From contig NZ_AP023355.1 in assembly GCF_016865425.1 (NCBI RefSeq), positions 3,284,198 to 3,348,197 of the forward strand: 64,000 nt of DNA, written 5' to 3'. Position 1 is the first letter of the stretch. The number at the start of each line of letters is the position of its first letter. Shown in pieces: positions 7,652 through 15,981 of this stretch. Source of the DNA: Actinocatenispora thailandica. GTDB taxonomy: Bacteria > Actinomycetota > Actinomycetes > Mycobacteriales > Micromonosporaceae. The notes under the pieces are model-generated. The model had not been told where the DNA came from and ran no database searches. It saw only the letters and a list, made by a program, of their open reading frames with translations. The position numbers and the translations under genes are program-made.

Positions 7652-8608
7652 TCACTGCCCCCGGCGGCGCAGCAGGCGCAGGTAGAACAGCGCGATGACC
7701 AGGTTGATCACCAGCATGATCAGCGAGATCGCCGAGCCGAAACCGAGCTGGCCGCCCTCGATGGACATCCGGTACACGTAGACCGGCAGCGTCTCGGACC
7801 GGTGGTCCGGCCCGCCACCGGTGAGCATGTACGGGGTGAAGTCGTTGAACGTCCACAGTGTGATCAGCAGCGTGTTGGTCAGGATGTGGCCGCGGATGCG
7901 CGGCAGCACCACGTCGCGGAAGGTGCGCAGCGGCCCCGACCCGTACAGCCGGGCGGTCTCCAGGTGCGAGGCCGGCACCGCGTCCAGCGCCGCGGAATAG
8001 AGCAGCATCGAGAAGGCGGTGCCGCGCCAGACGTTGAACACCACGATCGTGGCGAGCGGGTGGTCCAGCGTCCAGGCCGCGCCGGGGGTGTCCAGCAGCG
8101 CGTTGAGGGTGCCGCCGTTGCGGTCCAGCAGCGCCTGCCAGAGGAACACCACCACCGTGCCGGGCAGGATCCAGGACAGCAGCACCAGCCCGTTGACCAG
8201 CATCCGTACCCAGCCGACGGCGCGACGCAGGGTCGCGGCGAGCAGGAAGCCCAGCCCGTTCTGCCCGAGCACCGCGGACAGGCCGACGAACGCCAGGGTC
8301 AGCAGCACCGAGTTGGCGAACCGCGGGTCGGTCAGCGCGTCGGTGTAGTTGCCCAGCCCGACGAACTGCGGTGCCGCCGCGTTGCTGCCCGCAAGGTCGT
8401 ACTTGAGCACCCCGAGATACAGCGTCCACAGCGCGGGGAACACCAGGAACGCGGCGATCAGCGCCAGCGCCGGTACGACGAACAGCACCGCCCGGCCGAC
8501 GCCGAGCCCCGCCACGTCGCCCGGCCCGGTGCGGCCGGTCCGGCGCGGCCGGGAGGCGTCGGCCGCGCCGGTGTCGTCAGTCGGAGCTGACGTGGTCTGC
8601 GCCGACAA
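7652..8608 (-). CDS. Carbohydrate ABC transporter permease (MalF type)
   Basis: This 318-residue membrane protein has a short polar N-terminus, a first helix at about residues 38-58 and six segments overall. The EAA loop reads ETARLYGSGPLRTFRDVVLP and is followed by TLWTFNDFTPYMLTGGGP, which is typical of MalF/UgpA permeases. The longest frame starts at TTG 8608 and overlaps the end of the binding-protein gene by 32 bases. A slightly later start is possible because the first 35 residues are not conserved-looking. It forms the channel with the following permease. Confidence 0.9.
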   Translation of the reverse strand: MSAQTTSAPTDDTGAADASRPRRTGRTGPGDVAGLGVGRAVLFVVPALALIAAFLVFPALWTLYLGVLKYDLAGSNAAAPQFVGLGNYTDALTDPRFANSVLLTLAFVGLSAVLGQNGLGFLLAATLRRAVGWVRMLVNGLVLLSWILPGTVVVFLWQALLDRNGGTLNALLDTPGAAWTLDHPLATIVVFNVWRGTAFSMLLYSAALDAVPASHLETARLYGSGPLRTFRDVVLPRIRGHILTNTLLITLWTFNDFTPYMLTGGGPDHRSETLPVYVYRMSIEGGQLGFGSAISLIMLVINLVIALFYLRLLRRRGQ

Positions 8609-10019
8609 GCTTCACCACACCCTGTTGGTACCGACTGGCGATCTGGTCGATCGGTTTGCCCGCGGCGGCCTGCCCGCTCGCCTCCTCCAGCAACGCGCCG
8701 ACCGAGGCGTAGTGCTCCTCCGACGGCCGGAACCGGGTGATCGGCAGCACCTTGTCGGCGATGAACGACAGTGCCGGGTCCTTCTGCAGGATCTCGCTGT
8801 TGACCTGCTTGTTCGCCGTGATCTGCACGGTGTCGCCGAGCTGCGCCTTGATCTGGGTCGGCGAGCGCATGAAGGTGAGCAGATCCCATGCCTGCTGCGG
8901 GTACTTGGTGTTCGGGTTGATGGTGTAGCCACCGCCGCCCGACATCGACACGAAGTCCTGGCCGCCCACCCCGGCGCCCGGCTTCTCGGCCGGGATCAGC
9001 GCGTACCCGACGGTGGAGTTGCGGTCGGCCATCGCGGTGGCGTTGCAGATCGACTTGTCCGGGCACACGATCGAGCGCCACAGGTAGTCGCTCTCCCCGA
9101 TGATGCCGAGCTTGCCCTTCGAGAACTCGCTGAACGACTCGTCCCGGCCGTTCGGGTCCTGCTGCAGCTTCGGGTCGCCGAGCTTGTCGGTGACGTACAG
9201 GCTGCGGTAGAAGCTCAGCACGTCCCGGATCGCCTTGGTGTCGCCCTGGTACTTGCCGGTCTTGGTGTCGTAGATCTGCTGCCCGGCACCGGCCAGCAGC
9301 GGCAGGAACCCCTGCATCGTGGTCGCCTCGCCCATCGGGGTGCCGGCGTCGATCTGGATCGGCGTCACCCCGGACAGCTTCGCAAGCTTGCGGCCGGCGG
9401 CGATGATGTCGGCCCAGCTGGTCGGCTGCCAGTTCGCCGGCAGGCCGGCCTTGGCGAACAGCTTCTTGTTGTAGAACAGCACCCGGCCGTCCACGCCGTT
9501 GGGCACGCCGTAGTACTTGCCGTTCATCGACACGTTCTGCTGCACCGACTTGTCGACCTGCTGCCAGCCCGGCCAGCTGTCGACCTTGCTGCCGACCACC
9601 TTCTCCAGCGGCTCGACGTACCCGGCCTTGGCGTACCGGCTGATCGAGTCGCCGCCGATGATGTAGATGTCCGGGCCGCCGTCGGCCTTGAGCGACAGCT
9701 CCAGCTTCTCGCCGTACTTGGCGTCGTCGATGCCGTTCTGCTGGTACTTCACGGTGACGTCGCGGCCCTTGGCCCTCTCCGCCTTCTCGAACGCGGGGAT
9801 CAGCGTCTTGGAGATCCAGGTGGCTTCCTGCGCGTTCTTGCCGCCCACGATGGCGTTGGTGGAGATCGTCAGCGTGGCGTGCTTGGCGTGGGCGTTGCGC
9901 TGCGGGTCGCCGCTGCCGCTGTTGTGCTTGGCGCTGACGCAGCCGGCCGCGGTCAGGCCGACGGTGACCAGTACGGCCAGCGCCGCCGCCGATCGCGCTG
10001 CGATGGGTCGAGAACGCAT
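8577..10019 (-). CDS. Carbohydrate ABC transporter substrate-binding lipoprotein
   Basis: This 480-residue family 1 extracellular solute-binding protein has a basic start (MRSRP), a hydrophobic helix and a lipobox-like LTAAGC with Cys27 as the lipid anchor. The mature part has the hallmarks of MalE-like proteins: a TISTNAI strand, Asp/Tyr-rich ligand segments (GGPDIYIIGGDSISRYAKAGY) and TPMGEATTMQGFLPLLAGAG. It captures a sugar or oligosaccharide outside the membrane for the two permeases. The ATG at 10019 is chosen over upstream frame extension because it starts the signal peptide and has GGAAGGGG just upstream. It is the first gene of the operon. Confidence 0.92.
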   Translation of the reverse strand: MRSRPIAARSAAALAVLVTVGLTAAGCVSAKHNSGSGDPQRNAHAKHATLTISTNAIVGGKNAQEATWISKTLIPAFEKAERAKGRDVTVKYQQNGIDDAKYGEKLELSLKADGGPDIYIIGGDSISRYAKAGYVEPLEKVVGSKVDSWPGWQQVDKSVQQNVSMNGKYYGVPNGVDGRVLFYNKKLFAKAGLPANWQPTSWADIIAAGRKLAKLSGVTPIQIDAGTPMGEATTMQGFLPLLAGAGQQIYDTKTGKYQGDTKAIRDVLSFYRSLYVTDKLGDPKLQQDPNGRDESFSEFSKGKLGIIGESDYLWRSIVCPDKSICNATAMADRNSTVGYALIPAEKPGAGVGGQDFVSMSGGGGYTINPNTKYPQQAWDLLTFMRSPTQIKAQLGDTVQITANKQVNSEILQKDPALSFIADKVLPITRFRPSEEHYASVGALLEEASGQAAAGKPIDQIASRYQQGVVKLVGADHVSSD

Positions 10020-10213
10020 GCTGTGTCGCCCCTTCCACAGACTGACGACAGATCGCCCGCCACGTCCGGCGTGGTGATCGCGACAGGCACACGATGCCAT
10101 GATTGTTGCGAAGACGACAGATCCGCCGGCAGAACTTTTCAGCAACGCAGCCGGTCGACTCGCCCGGACCGCACGAGTGGCGGCCAACCGGCGCGCTCCG
10201 GCATCATTACCGC

Positions 10214-10501
10214 GTGACCCGATGGGAATACGCGCGGCTCGAATACTCCTCGACCGGCACGTTCGGCAACGACCGGTTCATGGACTGGTCGGCGAGCTTC
10301 TACTACTTCGGTGGCGTGTCCCGGTGGGGCACCGACGAGCGGTTCGACGACCTGCGCCACCTCAACCGGGCCGGCAACGCCGGCTGGCAGGCGTACGACC
10401 GGGATCCGGTCTATGTCGGCACGCCGCGCCGGCTGCACTCGGTGACCTACTCGCTGCGCCGCGCCGCCCCCGAGGAACCGCCGCAGCCGACCGCGCAGTA
10501 G
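10214..10501 (+). CDS. Small DUF4177-like protein
   Basis: This 95-residue soluble protein of unknown function starts at GTG 10214. The opening WEYARLEY and the later LNRAGNAGWQAYD resemble the WEYK...LNxLGxxGWEL pattern of DUF4177, with a charged, Pro-rich tail. CATCAT six bases before the GTG could be the -10 box of a leaderless message. The frame is open further upstream, but that part overlaps the promoter region of the ABC operon and looks non-coding. Confidence 0.6.
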   Translation: MTRWEYARLEYSSTGTFGNDRFMDWSASFYYFGGVSRWGTDERFDDLRHLNRAGNAGWQAYDRDPVYVGTPRRLHSVTYSLRRAAPEEPPQPTAQ

Positions 10502-10541
10502 CCGGCGCCGGAGGTCGGCGCGCGGCTCGCCGCCCAGCGCC

Positions 10542-10572
10542 TTGACTTCGACGCTGGTTGAAGTTCGACGAT
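10542..10572 (+). promoter_or_regulatory. MerR-type promoter with 19-bp spacer and central dyad
   Basis: A -35 box TTGACT (10542-10547) and a -10 box GACGAT (10567-10572) are separated by 19 bp. A 20-bp dyad ACTTCGAC-GCTG-GTTGAAGT (10545-10564, one mismatch per arm) occupies the spacer. This is the geometry of MerR-family activated promoters. Transcription would start at or next to the GTG at 10579, giving a leaderless message for the MFS gene. Confidence 0.6.
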
Positions 10573-10578
10573 CACGCG

Positions 10579-11943
10579 GTGACGACGACAGCACCGGCGC
10601 GCCGCGGCGCCCTGTTCGCACCCGACCGGCGCGGCCCGACCATCGGCATCGTGGCGCTGGTCACCTTCGCCGCCTTCGAGGACATGGGCGTCAACACCGC
10701 GATGCCGCGGATCGTGGCCGACCTGCACGGCGGCGCCGAGTACTCCTGGCCGTTCCTGGCGTTCCTCGCCGCCAGCGTGGTGGCCTGCGTGTTCGCCGGC
10801 CGGCTGAGCGACCGGTACGGGTCGGTGCCGGCGATGCTCGCCGGCCCGGCGGTGTTCGTCGTCGGGCTGCTGGTGTCCGGCACCGCGAAGTCGATGCCGG
10901 CGTTGCTGGCCGGGCGCACCCTGCAGGGGCTCGGCGCCGGTACCCAGGTCGTCGCGGTCACGGTGCTGATCGGCGCGGTGTACCCGGCCGCCGACCGCCC
11001 CGCCGCGTACGCCGCGCTGTCCACCGCCTGGGTGTTGCCCGCGTTGCTCGGGCCGACGGCGGCCGGGCTGGTGGTCCAGCACGCCGGCTGGCGGTACGTC
11101 TTCCTCGGGCTGGTCCCGCTGGTACTGGCCGGGATCGCGGTGCTGGTGCCGGCACTGCGGCGGCTGCCGCCACATTCGCCCGACCGGACGGTCGCGGTCC
11201 GTCGCTGGTTGCCGCTGGCCGCCCTCGGTGCCGCCGCCGGCCTGGCCGCGCTGGAGTTCGCCGCGCAGCATCCGTCGCCGGTGGCGATCGTCGCCGCGGC
11301 CGCCGCGCTCGCCGTCCTCGTCCCGTCGGTACGCGCGCTGCTGCCCTCCGGTACGCTCACCGCCCGCGCCGGCCTGCCCACCGTGGTGCTGTCCCGCGGC
11401 CTGCTGTCCGGCGGCTACCTCGCGGTCTGCGCGTACGTGCCGCTCACGCTCACCGCGGTGCACGGGTACTCGCCAGCCGCGGCCGGGCTGCCGCTGACGG
11501 TCGGCGCGCTCGGCTGGTGCGCGTCCGCGGCGTGGCAGGGCCGCCGCCGTGCGCTGCCACGCCGTACCCTGCTGCGCGCCGGCTTCGTGCTGGTCGCCGC
11601 GGGCCTCGCCGGTACCGCGCTGACGGCACCGAGCTGGGGCCCGCCCTGGCTGGTGTTCGGCACGCTGGTGGTCGCCGGGGCCGGCATGGGGCTCGGCGTC
11701 TCCGCGGCGGGCATCCTGACGCTCGCCGCTTCCACCGCCGCCGACCGCGGCTTCAACTCCGCCGCGATGCAGATCAGCGACCTGCTCGGCCAGGTGGTGA
11801 TGATCGGCGTCGGCGGTGCGCTGATCACGACGCTCGCCTCGGCGGCGCAGCCGAGCGCCGCGCTGGTTCCGCTGGATCTGATCATGGCCGCCGTCGCGCT
11901 GCTCGGTGCGCTCGCCACCGGCCGCCGCAACGATCCGCGCTGA
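10579..11943 (+). CDS. MFS transporter, probable drug/solute exporter (EmrB/QacA-like)
   Basis: This 454-residue major facilitator protein has about 12-14 membrane helices. The first helix region GIVALVTFAAFEDMGVNTAMPRIVADL resembles the DHA2 pattern with the substrate-path residues after helix 1, and GRLSDRYGSVPAM is the family loop 2-3 motif. GTG 10579 is favoured as the start because it coincides with the expected transcription start of the MerR-type promoter; the frame also opens at a TTG seven codons earlier, inside the operator. An efflux role is inferred from family and promoter type. It is followed by an SDR gene on the same strand. Confidence 0.85.
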   Translation: MTTTAPARRGALFAPDRRGPTIGIVALVTFAAFEDMGVNTAMPRIVADLHGGAEYSWPFLAFLAASVVACVFAGRLSDRYGSVPAMLAGPAVFVVGLLVSGTAKSMPALLAGRTLQGLGAGTQVVAVTVLIGAVYPAADRPAAYAALSTAWVLPALLGPTAAGLVVQHAGWRYVFLGLVPLVLAGIAVLVPALRRLPPHSPDRTVAVRRWLPLAALGAAAGLAALEFAAQHPSPVAIVAAAAALAVLVPSVRALLPSGTLTARAGLPTVVLSRGLLSGGYLAVCAYVPLTLTAVHGYSPAAAGLPLTVGALGWCASAAWQGRRRALPRRTLLRAGFVLVAAGLAGTALTAPSWGPPWLVFGTLVVAGAGMGLGVSAAGILTLAASTAADRGFNSAAMQISDLLGQVVMIGVGGALITTLASAAQPSAALVPLDLIMAAVALLGALATGRRNDPR

Positions 11944-12015
11944 CCGCACCGGTAGAACCGCCGGCGCCGGGCGAACCTGACGCGTTCTGTCACAGCCGGC
12001 GCCTACCGTGCGGGC

Positions 12016-12801
12016 ATGGATCTTCGACTGGCCGGGCGACCGGCGCTGGTGACGGCATCCAGCAGCGGGCTCGGCGCGGCGATCGCCCGGCGGCTCGCGG
12101 CCGAGGGCTGCCCGGTGCTGGTGCACGGCCGCGACCGGGACCGGGCCGAGGCGGCCGCCGAACAGCTGCGGGCCGCCGGCGGCGTGGCACGCACCGTGCT
12201 CGGTGACGTGACCGACCCCGCCGACCTGGAGCGCATCGCCGCCGCCGCGACCGCGTTCGGGGTGTCGATCCTGGTCAACAACGCCGGCCCGGTCGCCCAG
12301 CACGACTGGCGCACCGCCGGCGAGCAAGCGTGGTTGGACAGCTGGGCGGGCAACGTGCTGTCGGCGGTGACGTTGATCCGCGCGCTGGTGCCGGCGATGC
12401 GCTCGGCTGGCTGGGGCCGGGTGATCAACCTGGGCAGCCGCACCGCCACCAGCCCGGTGCCGAACCTCGTCGACTACGGCGCCGCCAAGGCCGCGGTGGT
12501 CAACCTGACCACGGCGCTGGCCAAGGATCTCGCCGGCACCGGCGTGACCGCGAACTCGGTCAGTCCCGGGGTGATCGTCACCGAGGCGATGCGCGCGATG
12601 TTCCTCGCCGACGACCCGCAGGGCCGGGACTGGGCCAGCCTGGAACCCGAGCTGGCCCAGCGGTACGCACCGAACCCGGCCGGCCGGCTCGGCACCCCCG
12701 ACGACGTCGCGGCAACGGTCACGTTCCTCGCCAGTCCCCTCGCCGGCTACCTCAACGGGCTCGACGTCCGGGTCGACGGCGGTCTCGTCGGCACCCCGTG
12801 A
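12016..12801 (+). CDS. SDR-family oxidoreductase (FabG-like)
   Basis: This 261-residue NAD(P)-dependent dehydrogenase has the Rossmann motif TASSSGLGAAI at residues about 14-24, NNAG near residue 88, the active-site Ser in LGSRTATS and the YGAAK catalytic Tyr-Lys pair at about 155-159. The C-terminus GGLVGTP closes the usual fold. Sequence alone does not tell the substrate. TACCGT six bases before the ATG fits a leaderless promoter. It lies 72 bases after the MFS gene, so the two may respond to the same signal. Confidence 0.9.
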   Translation: MDLRLAGRPALVTASSSGLGAAIARRLAAEGCPVLVHGRDRDRAEAAAEQLRAAGGVARTVLGDVTDPADLERIAAAATAFGVSILVNNAGPVAQHDWRTAGEQAWLDSWAGNVLSAVTLIRALVPAMRSAGWGRVINLGSRTATSPVPNLVDYGAAKAAVVNLTTALAKDLAGTGVTANSVSPGVIVTEAMRAMFLADDPQGRDWASLEPELAQRYAPNPAGRLGTPDDVAATVTFLASPLAGYLNGLDVRVDGGLVGTP

Positions 12802-12822
12802 GGCGACCGCCACCGAGCCCGG

Positions 12823-13386
12823 TCAGCCGGCCGGGATCAGCGCGGTGTCGAAGCTGACCGCGACGTCGTCGGCGAGCTTCAGCGCGCCGAGGAACGCCGA
12901 GTAGGGCTTGATTCCCCAGCGGGTCTGGCGCACCGTCGCAGAGCCGCGGATCCGGTCGTCGGTGCCGACCGCGCCGGACACCGTGACGTTCTCGGTGCTG
13001 CCGGCGACGGTCAGATCGCCGGTCAGCTCGAACCCTTCGGCACCGCCGGTGAACCCGGTCGAGACGAAGGTGACGGTCGGATGCCGGTGCGCGTCGAGCA
13101 GCTTGCCGCTGCACAGCTGGTGCACGATCTCCTCCCGGTCGTGATCGGTCAGCGGCTTGAGCCCGCCGCTGCCCTCCCGCACCGTGAGCGAGGCGACCTC
13201 GACCTCGACGCGCACCGCACCGGACGGGACCTGGCCGTCGGCACCGATCGCCGCGGTGCCCGACCAGCGGGTCGCCTCCAGCAGCAGGTCGTGTCCGGCG
13301 CGACGGCCCAGCCCGGTGCGTTCGGTGTGCAGCCGGAGCCAGCCCGTGTCGTTGCCGAATCGGTACTTTCCGGTTGATACGGCCAT
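12823..13386 (-). CDS. YceI-family lipid-binding protein, cytoplasmic form
   Basis: This 187-residue protein has the YceI lipocalin-like fold signatures: GHDLLLEATRWSG at the N-terminal half, VEVEVASLTVREGSGG, and the closing strand VAVSFDTALIP. There is no signal peptide, so it is the cytoplasmic type. YceI proteins bind isoprenoid or other amphiphilic molecules; the ligand here is unknown. The start ATG 13386 is preceded by GGGAAGGGAGG. It is convergent with the SDR gene, 21 bases apart, and in the same direction as the acetyltransferase and pirin genes. Confidence 0.9.
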   Translation of the reverse strand: MAVSTGKYRFGNDTGWLRLHTERTGLGRRAGHDLLLEATRWSGTAAIGADGQVPSGAVRVEVEVASLTVREGSGGLKPLTDHDREEIVHQLCSGKLLDAHRHPTVTFVSTGFTGGAEGFELTGDLTVAGSTENVTVSGAVGTDDRIRGSATVRQTRWGIKPYSAFLGALKLADDVAVSFDTALIPAG

Positions 13387-13438
13387 GGCGGCCTCCCTTC
13401 CCGGCGTCCCACCGTCCGGGTACCCGGTCGGGCCCGGT

Positions 13439-13747
13439 TCAAAGCTGGAACGCCGCGCGCCGGTCGGCCGGCACCAGGTCGACGTAGTCGGGGTGGCGGG
13501 CCAGCCAGCCGCGGATGAACGGGCAGTACGGCAGCACCGCGAGACCCTGCCTGCGGGCGGCGTCGAGAACCCGGCGGGCCAGCACGCTGCCCAGCCCCTG
13601 CCCCTCGTACGCAGGGTCGATCTCGGTGTGCAGGAACGCGATCTCGCCGGGCGCCCGCCGGTAGGTGACGAATCCCGCGACCCCGTCGCCGTCGACGTGC
13701 AGTTCGTACCGGTCGACGTCGGGTCGCTCCACCACGCTGGTGGTCAT
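13439..13747 (-). CDS. Small GCN5-related N-acetyltransferase (YjdJ type)
   Basis: This 102-residue protein contains only the acetyl-CoA core of the GNAT fold: FLHTEIDPAYEGQGLGSVLARRVLDAARRQG holds the pyrophosphate-binding Q-G-L-G-S loop, followed by VLPYCPFIRGWLARHPDY, which matches the short YjdJ/PF14542 group. The ATG 13747 overlaps the pirin stop as ATGA, so the two genes are translationally coupled. The function of this short group is poorly known; a detoxification role is inferred only from the pirin neighbour. Confidence 0.88.
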   Translation of the reverse strand: MTTSVVERPDVDRYELHVDGDGVAGFVTYRRAPGEIAFLHTEIDPAYEGQGLGSVLARRVLDAARRQGLAVLPYCPFIRGWLARHPDYVDLVPADRRAAFQL

Positions 13748-14709
13748 CGGGTCCTCCCCCGTGGTTTCAGCGGCGCCGCGGGCAGCGCCGGTGCGATCAG
13801 CCGATCGCCCTGGTAGCCCTGCACGACGCCGAACCCGTTGCCGGTGTTCCACCGCTCGCGGTAGCCGGCGATCTCGTCGCCGCTGCGGCCGACGAAGTTC
13901 CACCACATCACGATCTGCTCGTCGAACGGTTCACCGCCGAGCAGCAGCAGCCGAGCGCCGCCCTCGGTGCGCAGCCGAACCTCGGCGCGGTCGGTACCCA
14001 GGTACATCAGGGCGCCGGGCGCCAGCTCGGTGGCGTCGACGGCGGCGGCGCCGGACGCCGACAGCACCGCGTACTCGAAGTCGCGCTCCAGCGGCAGCCG
14101 CACGTCGGCGCCGGGGTCGAGGGTGAGGTCCGCGCCGACCAGCGGCGAGTACGTGGTGCCCGGCGAGGTGGCCCCGGCCAGCGTGCCCAGCAGCACGGTC
14201 GCGGTCAGACCGCGGTCGGTGACCACCGGCAGGTCCGGGTGGTGGTCGAACGCCGGCGGCACCTCCCGGTACCGTCCGGGCAGCGCCACCCACAGCTGCG
14301 CACCGTGCAGCAGCGCCGGGTGCGGCACCGGCGACTGCTCGGAGTGGGCGATGCCGCGGCCGGCGGTCATCAGTCCCAGCTGGGACGGTTCGAGCAGCTG
14401 CACGTGGCCGAGACTGTCCCGGTGCGCGACCGTGCCGGACAGTAGCCAGCTGACCGTCTGCAGGCCGGTGTGCGGGTGCGGTGCGACCTGCATGCCCGGC
14501 CGGTCGGTGATGTCGTCCGGGCCGTAGTGGTCCAGGAAGCACCAGGCGCCGACCAGCCGCCGCCCGAGCGTCGGCAGCAGCCGGCGCACCACCGTGCTCT
14601 CGCCCAGCGGCACCGTCCTGCCGGGCAGCACCTCGTGCACCGGCTCGGCGGGTACCTCGCGACGACCGCCGCAGACCACGACTTCCGGCCTGGTGTCCAG
14701 GTTGCTCAT
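13744..14709 (-). CDS. Pirin family protein
   Basis: This 321-residue bicupin has the pirin pattern: GAWCFLDHYGPDD, the metal-binding APHPHTGLQTVSWLLSG segment near residues 75-93 and GLMTAGRGIAHSEQSP. A second cupin ends at about residue 270, with a C-terminal extension RSGDEIAGYRERWNTGNGFG that is typical of actinobacterial members. Some pirins have quercetinase activity. It heads a two-gene operon with the acetyltransferase. Confidence 0.93.
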   Translation of the reverse strand: MSNLDTRPEVVVCGGRREVPAEPVHEVLPGRTVPLGESTVVRRLLPTLGRRLVGAWCFLDHYGPDDITDRPGMQVAPHPHTGLQTVSWLLSGTVAHRDSLGHVQLLEPSQLGLMTAGRGIAHSEQSPVPHPALLHGAQLWVALPGRYREVPPAFDHHPDLPVVTDRGLTATVLLGTLAGATSPGTTYSPLVGADLTLDPGADVRLPLERDFEYAVLSASGAAAVDATELAPGALMYLGTDRAEVRLRTEGGARLLLLGGEPFDEQIVMWWNFVGRSGDEIAGYRERWNTGNGFGVVQGYQGDRLIAPALPAAPLKPRGRTR

Positions 14710-15092
14710 GAACGCTGCTCCCCCGTCGGCACGCTCCTGGCTAACGATGCTAGGCGGGCGTGCGGCCGGGCCGGGGCGTTCGGACGGTTCCGGCACGCCA
14801 CCGGGGCGGCCCGGTCGGGCCCGCAGCACCCAGTAGCACGTTGTCCGCATCGCGCCCGAGCCGGGCGGCGTTCCGGCACCGTCGGGCAACAAACGGGCGG
14901 ATTCGGTGCCCGAACGGGCGGCGGTTGCGGCCCAATTACGCCCGATTACCGCAGTACGTCGCGCCCGATCGGGCCGATCAAGCGGGCACAATCGGGCACA
15001 GATCGTGGAGTCCGAGCGGTGTTCGGCGGATGCCGGCGATGTTAGACATACGTCACAACGCCGTTGCGGACATGTCAAGGGAGGCGGGAACG
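14710..15092. other. Intergenic region between divergent pirin and DeoR genes
   Basis: These 383 bases contain no credible gene. The right half is occupied by a dense cluster of CGGGC/GCCCG elements (see the separate entry); the left half shows no clear structure. Confidence 0.6.
14893..15003. promoter_or_regulatory. Cluster of CGGGC half-sites upstream of DeoR gene
   Basis: Within about 110 bp there are two ACGGGCGG copies (14893, 14914), the dyad GCCCGAACGGGC (14908-14919), the perfect palindrome GCCCGATCGGGC (14965-14976) and the direct repeat CGGGCACA-AT-CGGGCACA (14985-15002, 10-bp period). This looks like a multi-site operator for the sugar regulator encoded just downstream. Confidence 0.5.
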
Positions 15093-15854
15093 ATGCAGGC
15101 CGACGAGCGACAGCACCGGATCCTGTCGCTGGCGCGCAGCAACGGCGGGGTCGAGGTCACCAGGCTGGCCGAGGAGCTCGCGGTCGCGCCGGAGACGGTC
15201 CGCCGCGACCTGAAGCTGCTGGAGCAGCACGGGCTGATCCGCCGCACGCACGGCGGTGCGTACCCGGTGGAGACGGCGACGTTCGAGACCACGCTGGCGA
15301 TGCGCACCACCCGCCGGGTGCCCGAGAAGCGCCGCATCGCCGCCGCGGCGGTCGACCTGCTCGGCGACGCGGCCACCGTGTTCGTTGACGAGGGGTTCAC
15401 CCCGCAGCTGGTCGCCGAGGCGCTGCCCACCGACCGGGAGCTGACCGTACTGACGGCATCGCTGTCCACCGCCGCCGCGGTCGCCGAAACCGGCGCGGCG
15501 AACGTGCTGATGCTCGGCGGTCGGGTACGCGGCCGCACCCTGGCCACCGTCGATCACTGGGTGACGAACATGCTCTCCGGGTTCGTCATCGACCTGGCGT
15601 TCATCGGCGCGAACGGGATCTCCCGGCAGCACGGGCTGACCACGCCGGACCCTGCGGTGGCGGCGGTCAAGTCGTGCGCGGTCCGGGCGGCCCGGCGGCG
15701 GGTGTTCGTCGGCATCCACAGCAAGTTCGGCGTCTCCAGCTTCTGCCGGTTCGCCGACATCGGCCAGTTCGAGGCGCTGATCACCGACACCGGACTGCCG
15801 GCAACCGAGGCGCGCCGGCTGTCCATGCTCGGTCCGCAGGTGATGCGGGTGTGA
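15093..15854 (+). CDS. DeoR/GlpR-family sugar-responsive repressor
   Basis: This 253-residue repressor has an N-terminal helix-turn-helix, VTRLAEELAVAPETVRRDLKLLEQHGLI (about residues 20-47), followed by the family RRTHGGA motif. The C-terminal DeoRC sugar-phosphate sensor has DLAFIGANGIS and FVGIHSKFG. The ATG 15093 is chosen because GGAGG lies nine bases upstream; another ATG at 15072 is in frame. It heads the polyol-type transport locus and probably represses it until a phosphorylated intermediate appears. Confidence 0.92.
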   Translation: MQADERQHRILSLARSNGGVEVTRLAEELAVAPETVRRDLKLLEQHGLIRRTHGGAYPVETATFETTLAMRTTRRVPEKRRIAAAAVDLLGDAATVFVDEGFTPQLVAEALPTDRELTVLTASLSTAAAVAETGAANVLMLGGRVRGRTLATVDHWVTNMLSGFVIDLAFIGANGISRQHGLTTPDPAVAAVKSCAVRAARRRVFVGIHSKFGVSSFCRFADIGQFEALITDTGLPATEARRLSMLGPQVMRV

Positions 15855-15873
15855 ACGGGTAACACGGTTTCGT

Positions 15874-15925
15874 TGTCCGACAGAGCATCCGGGACGACCT
15901 CCGGATGTCCGACAGAGCATCCGGG
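15874..15925. promoter_or_regulatory. 20-bp direct repeat, probable operator pair
   Basis: TGTCCGACAGAGCATCCGGG occurs exactly twice, at 15874-15893 and 15906-15925, with a 32-bp repeat distance (about three helical turns), between the DeoR regulator and the binding-protein gene. Two perfect copies on one helical face suggest cooperative binding, most simply by the adjacent DeoR protein. Confidence 0.6.
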
Positions 15926-15958
15926 GTACGCCCCGGAGGCGCGGGCGAGGCTGCCCGC
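15921..15958 (+). promoter_or_regulatory. Two adjacent hairpins in the leader of the binding-protein gene
   Basis: CCGGGG-TACG-CCCCGG (15921-15936) forms a 6-bp stem with a UACG tetraloop of the stable UNCG class. GCGGGC-GAGGCT-GCCCGC (15941-15958) follows four bases later. The ribosome site GGAGG and the ATG come about 10 bases after the second stem. They may attenuate read-through from the regulator gene or stabilise the message of the transporter. Confidence 0.5.
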
Positions 15959-15981
15959 AGACGAGGTGGAGGAGTAACACC

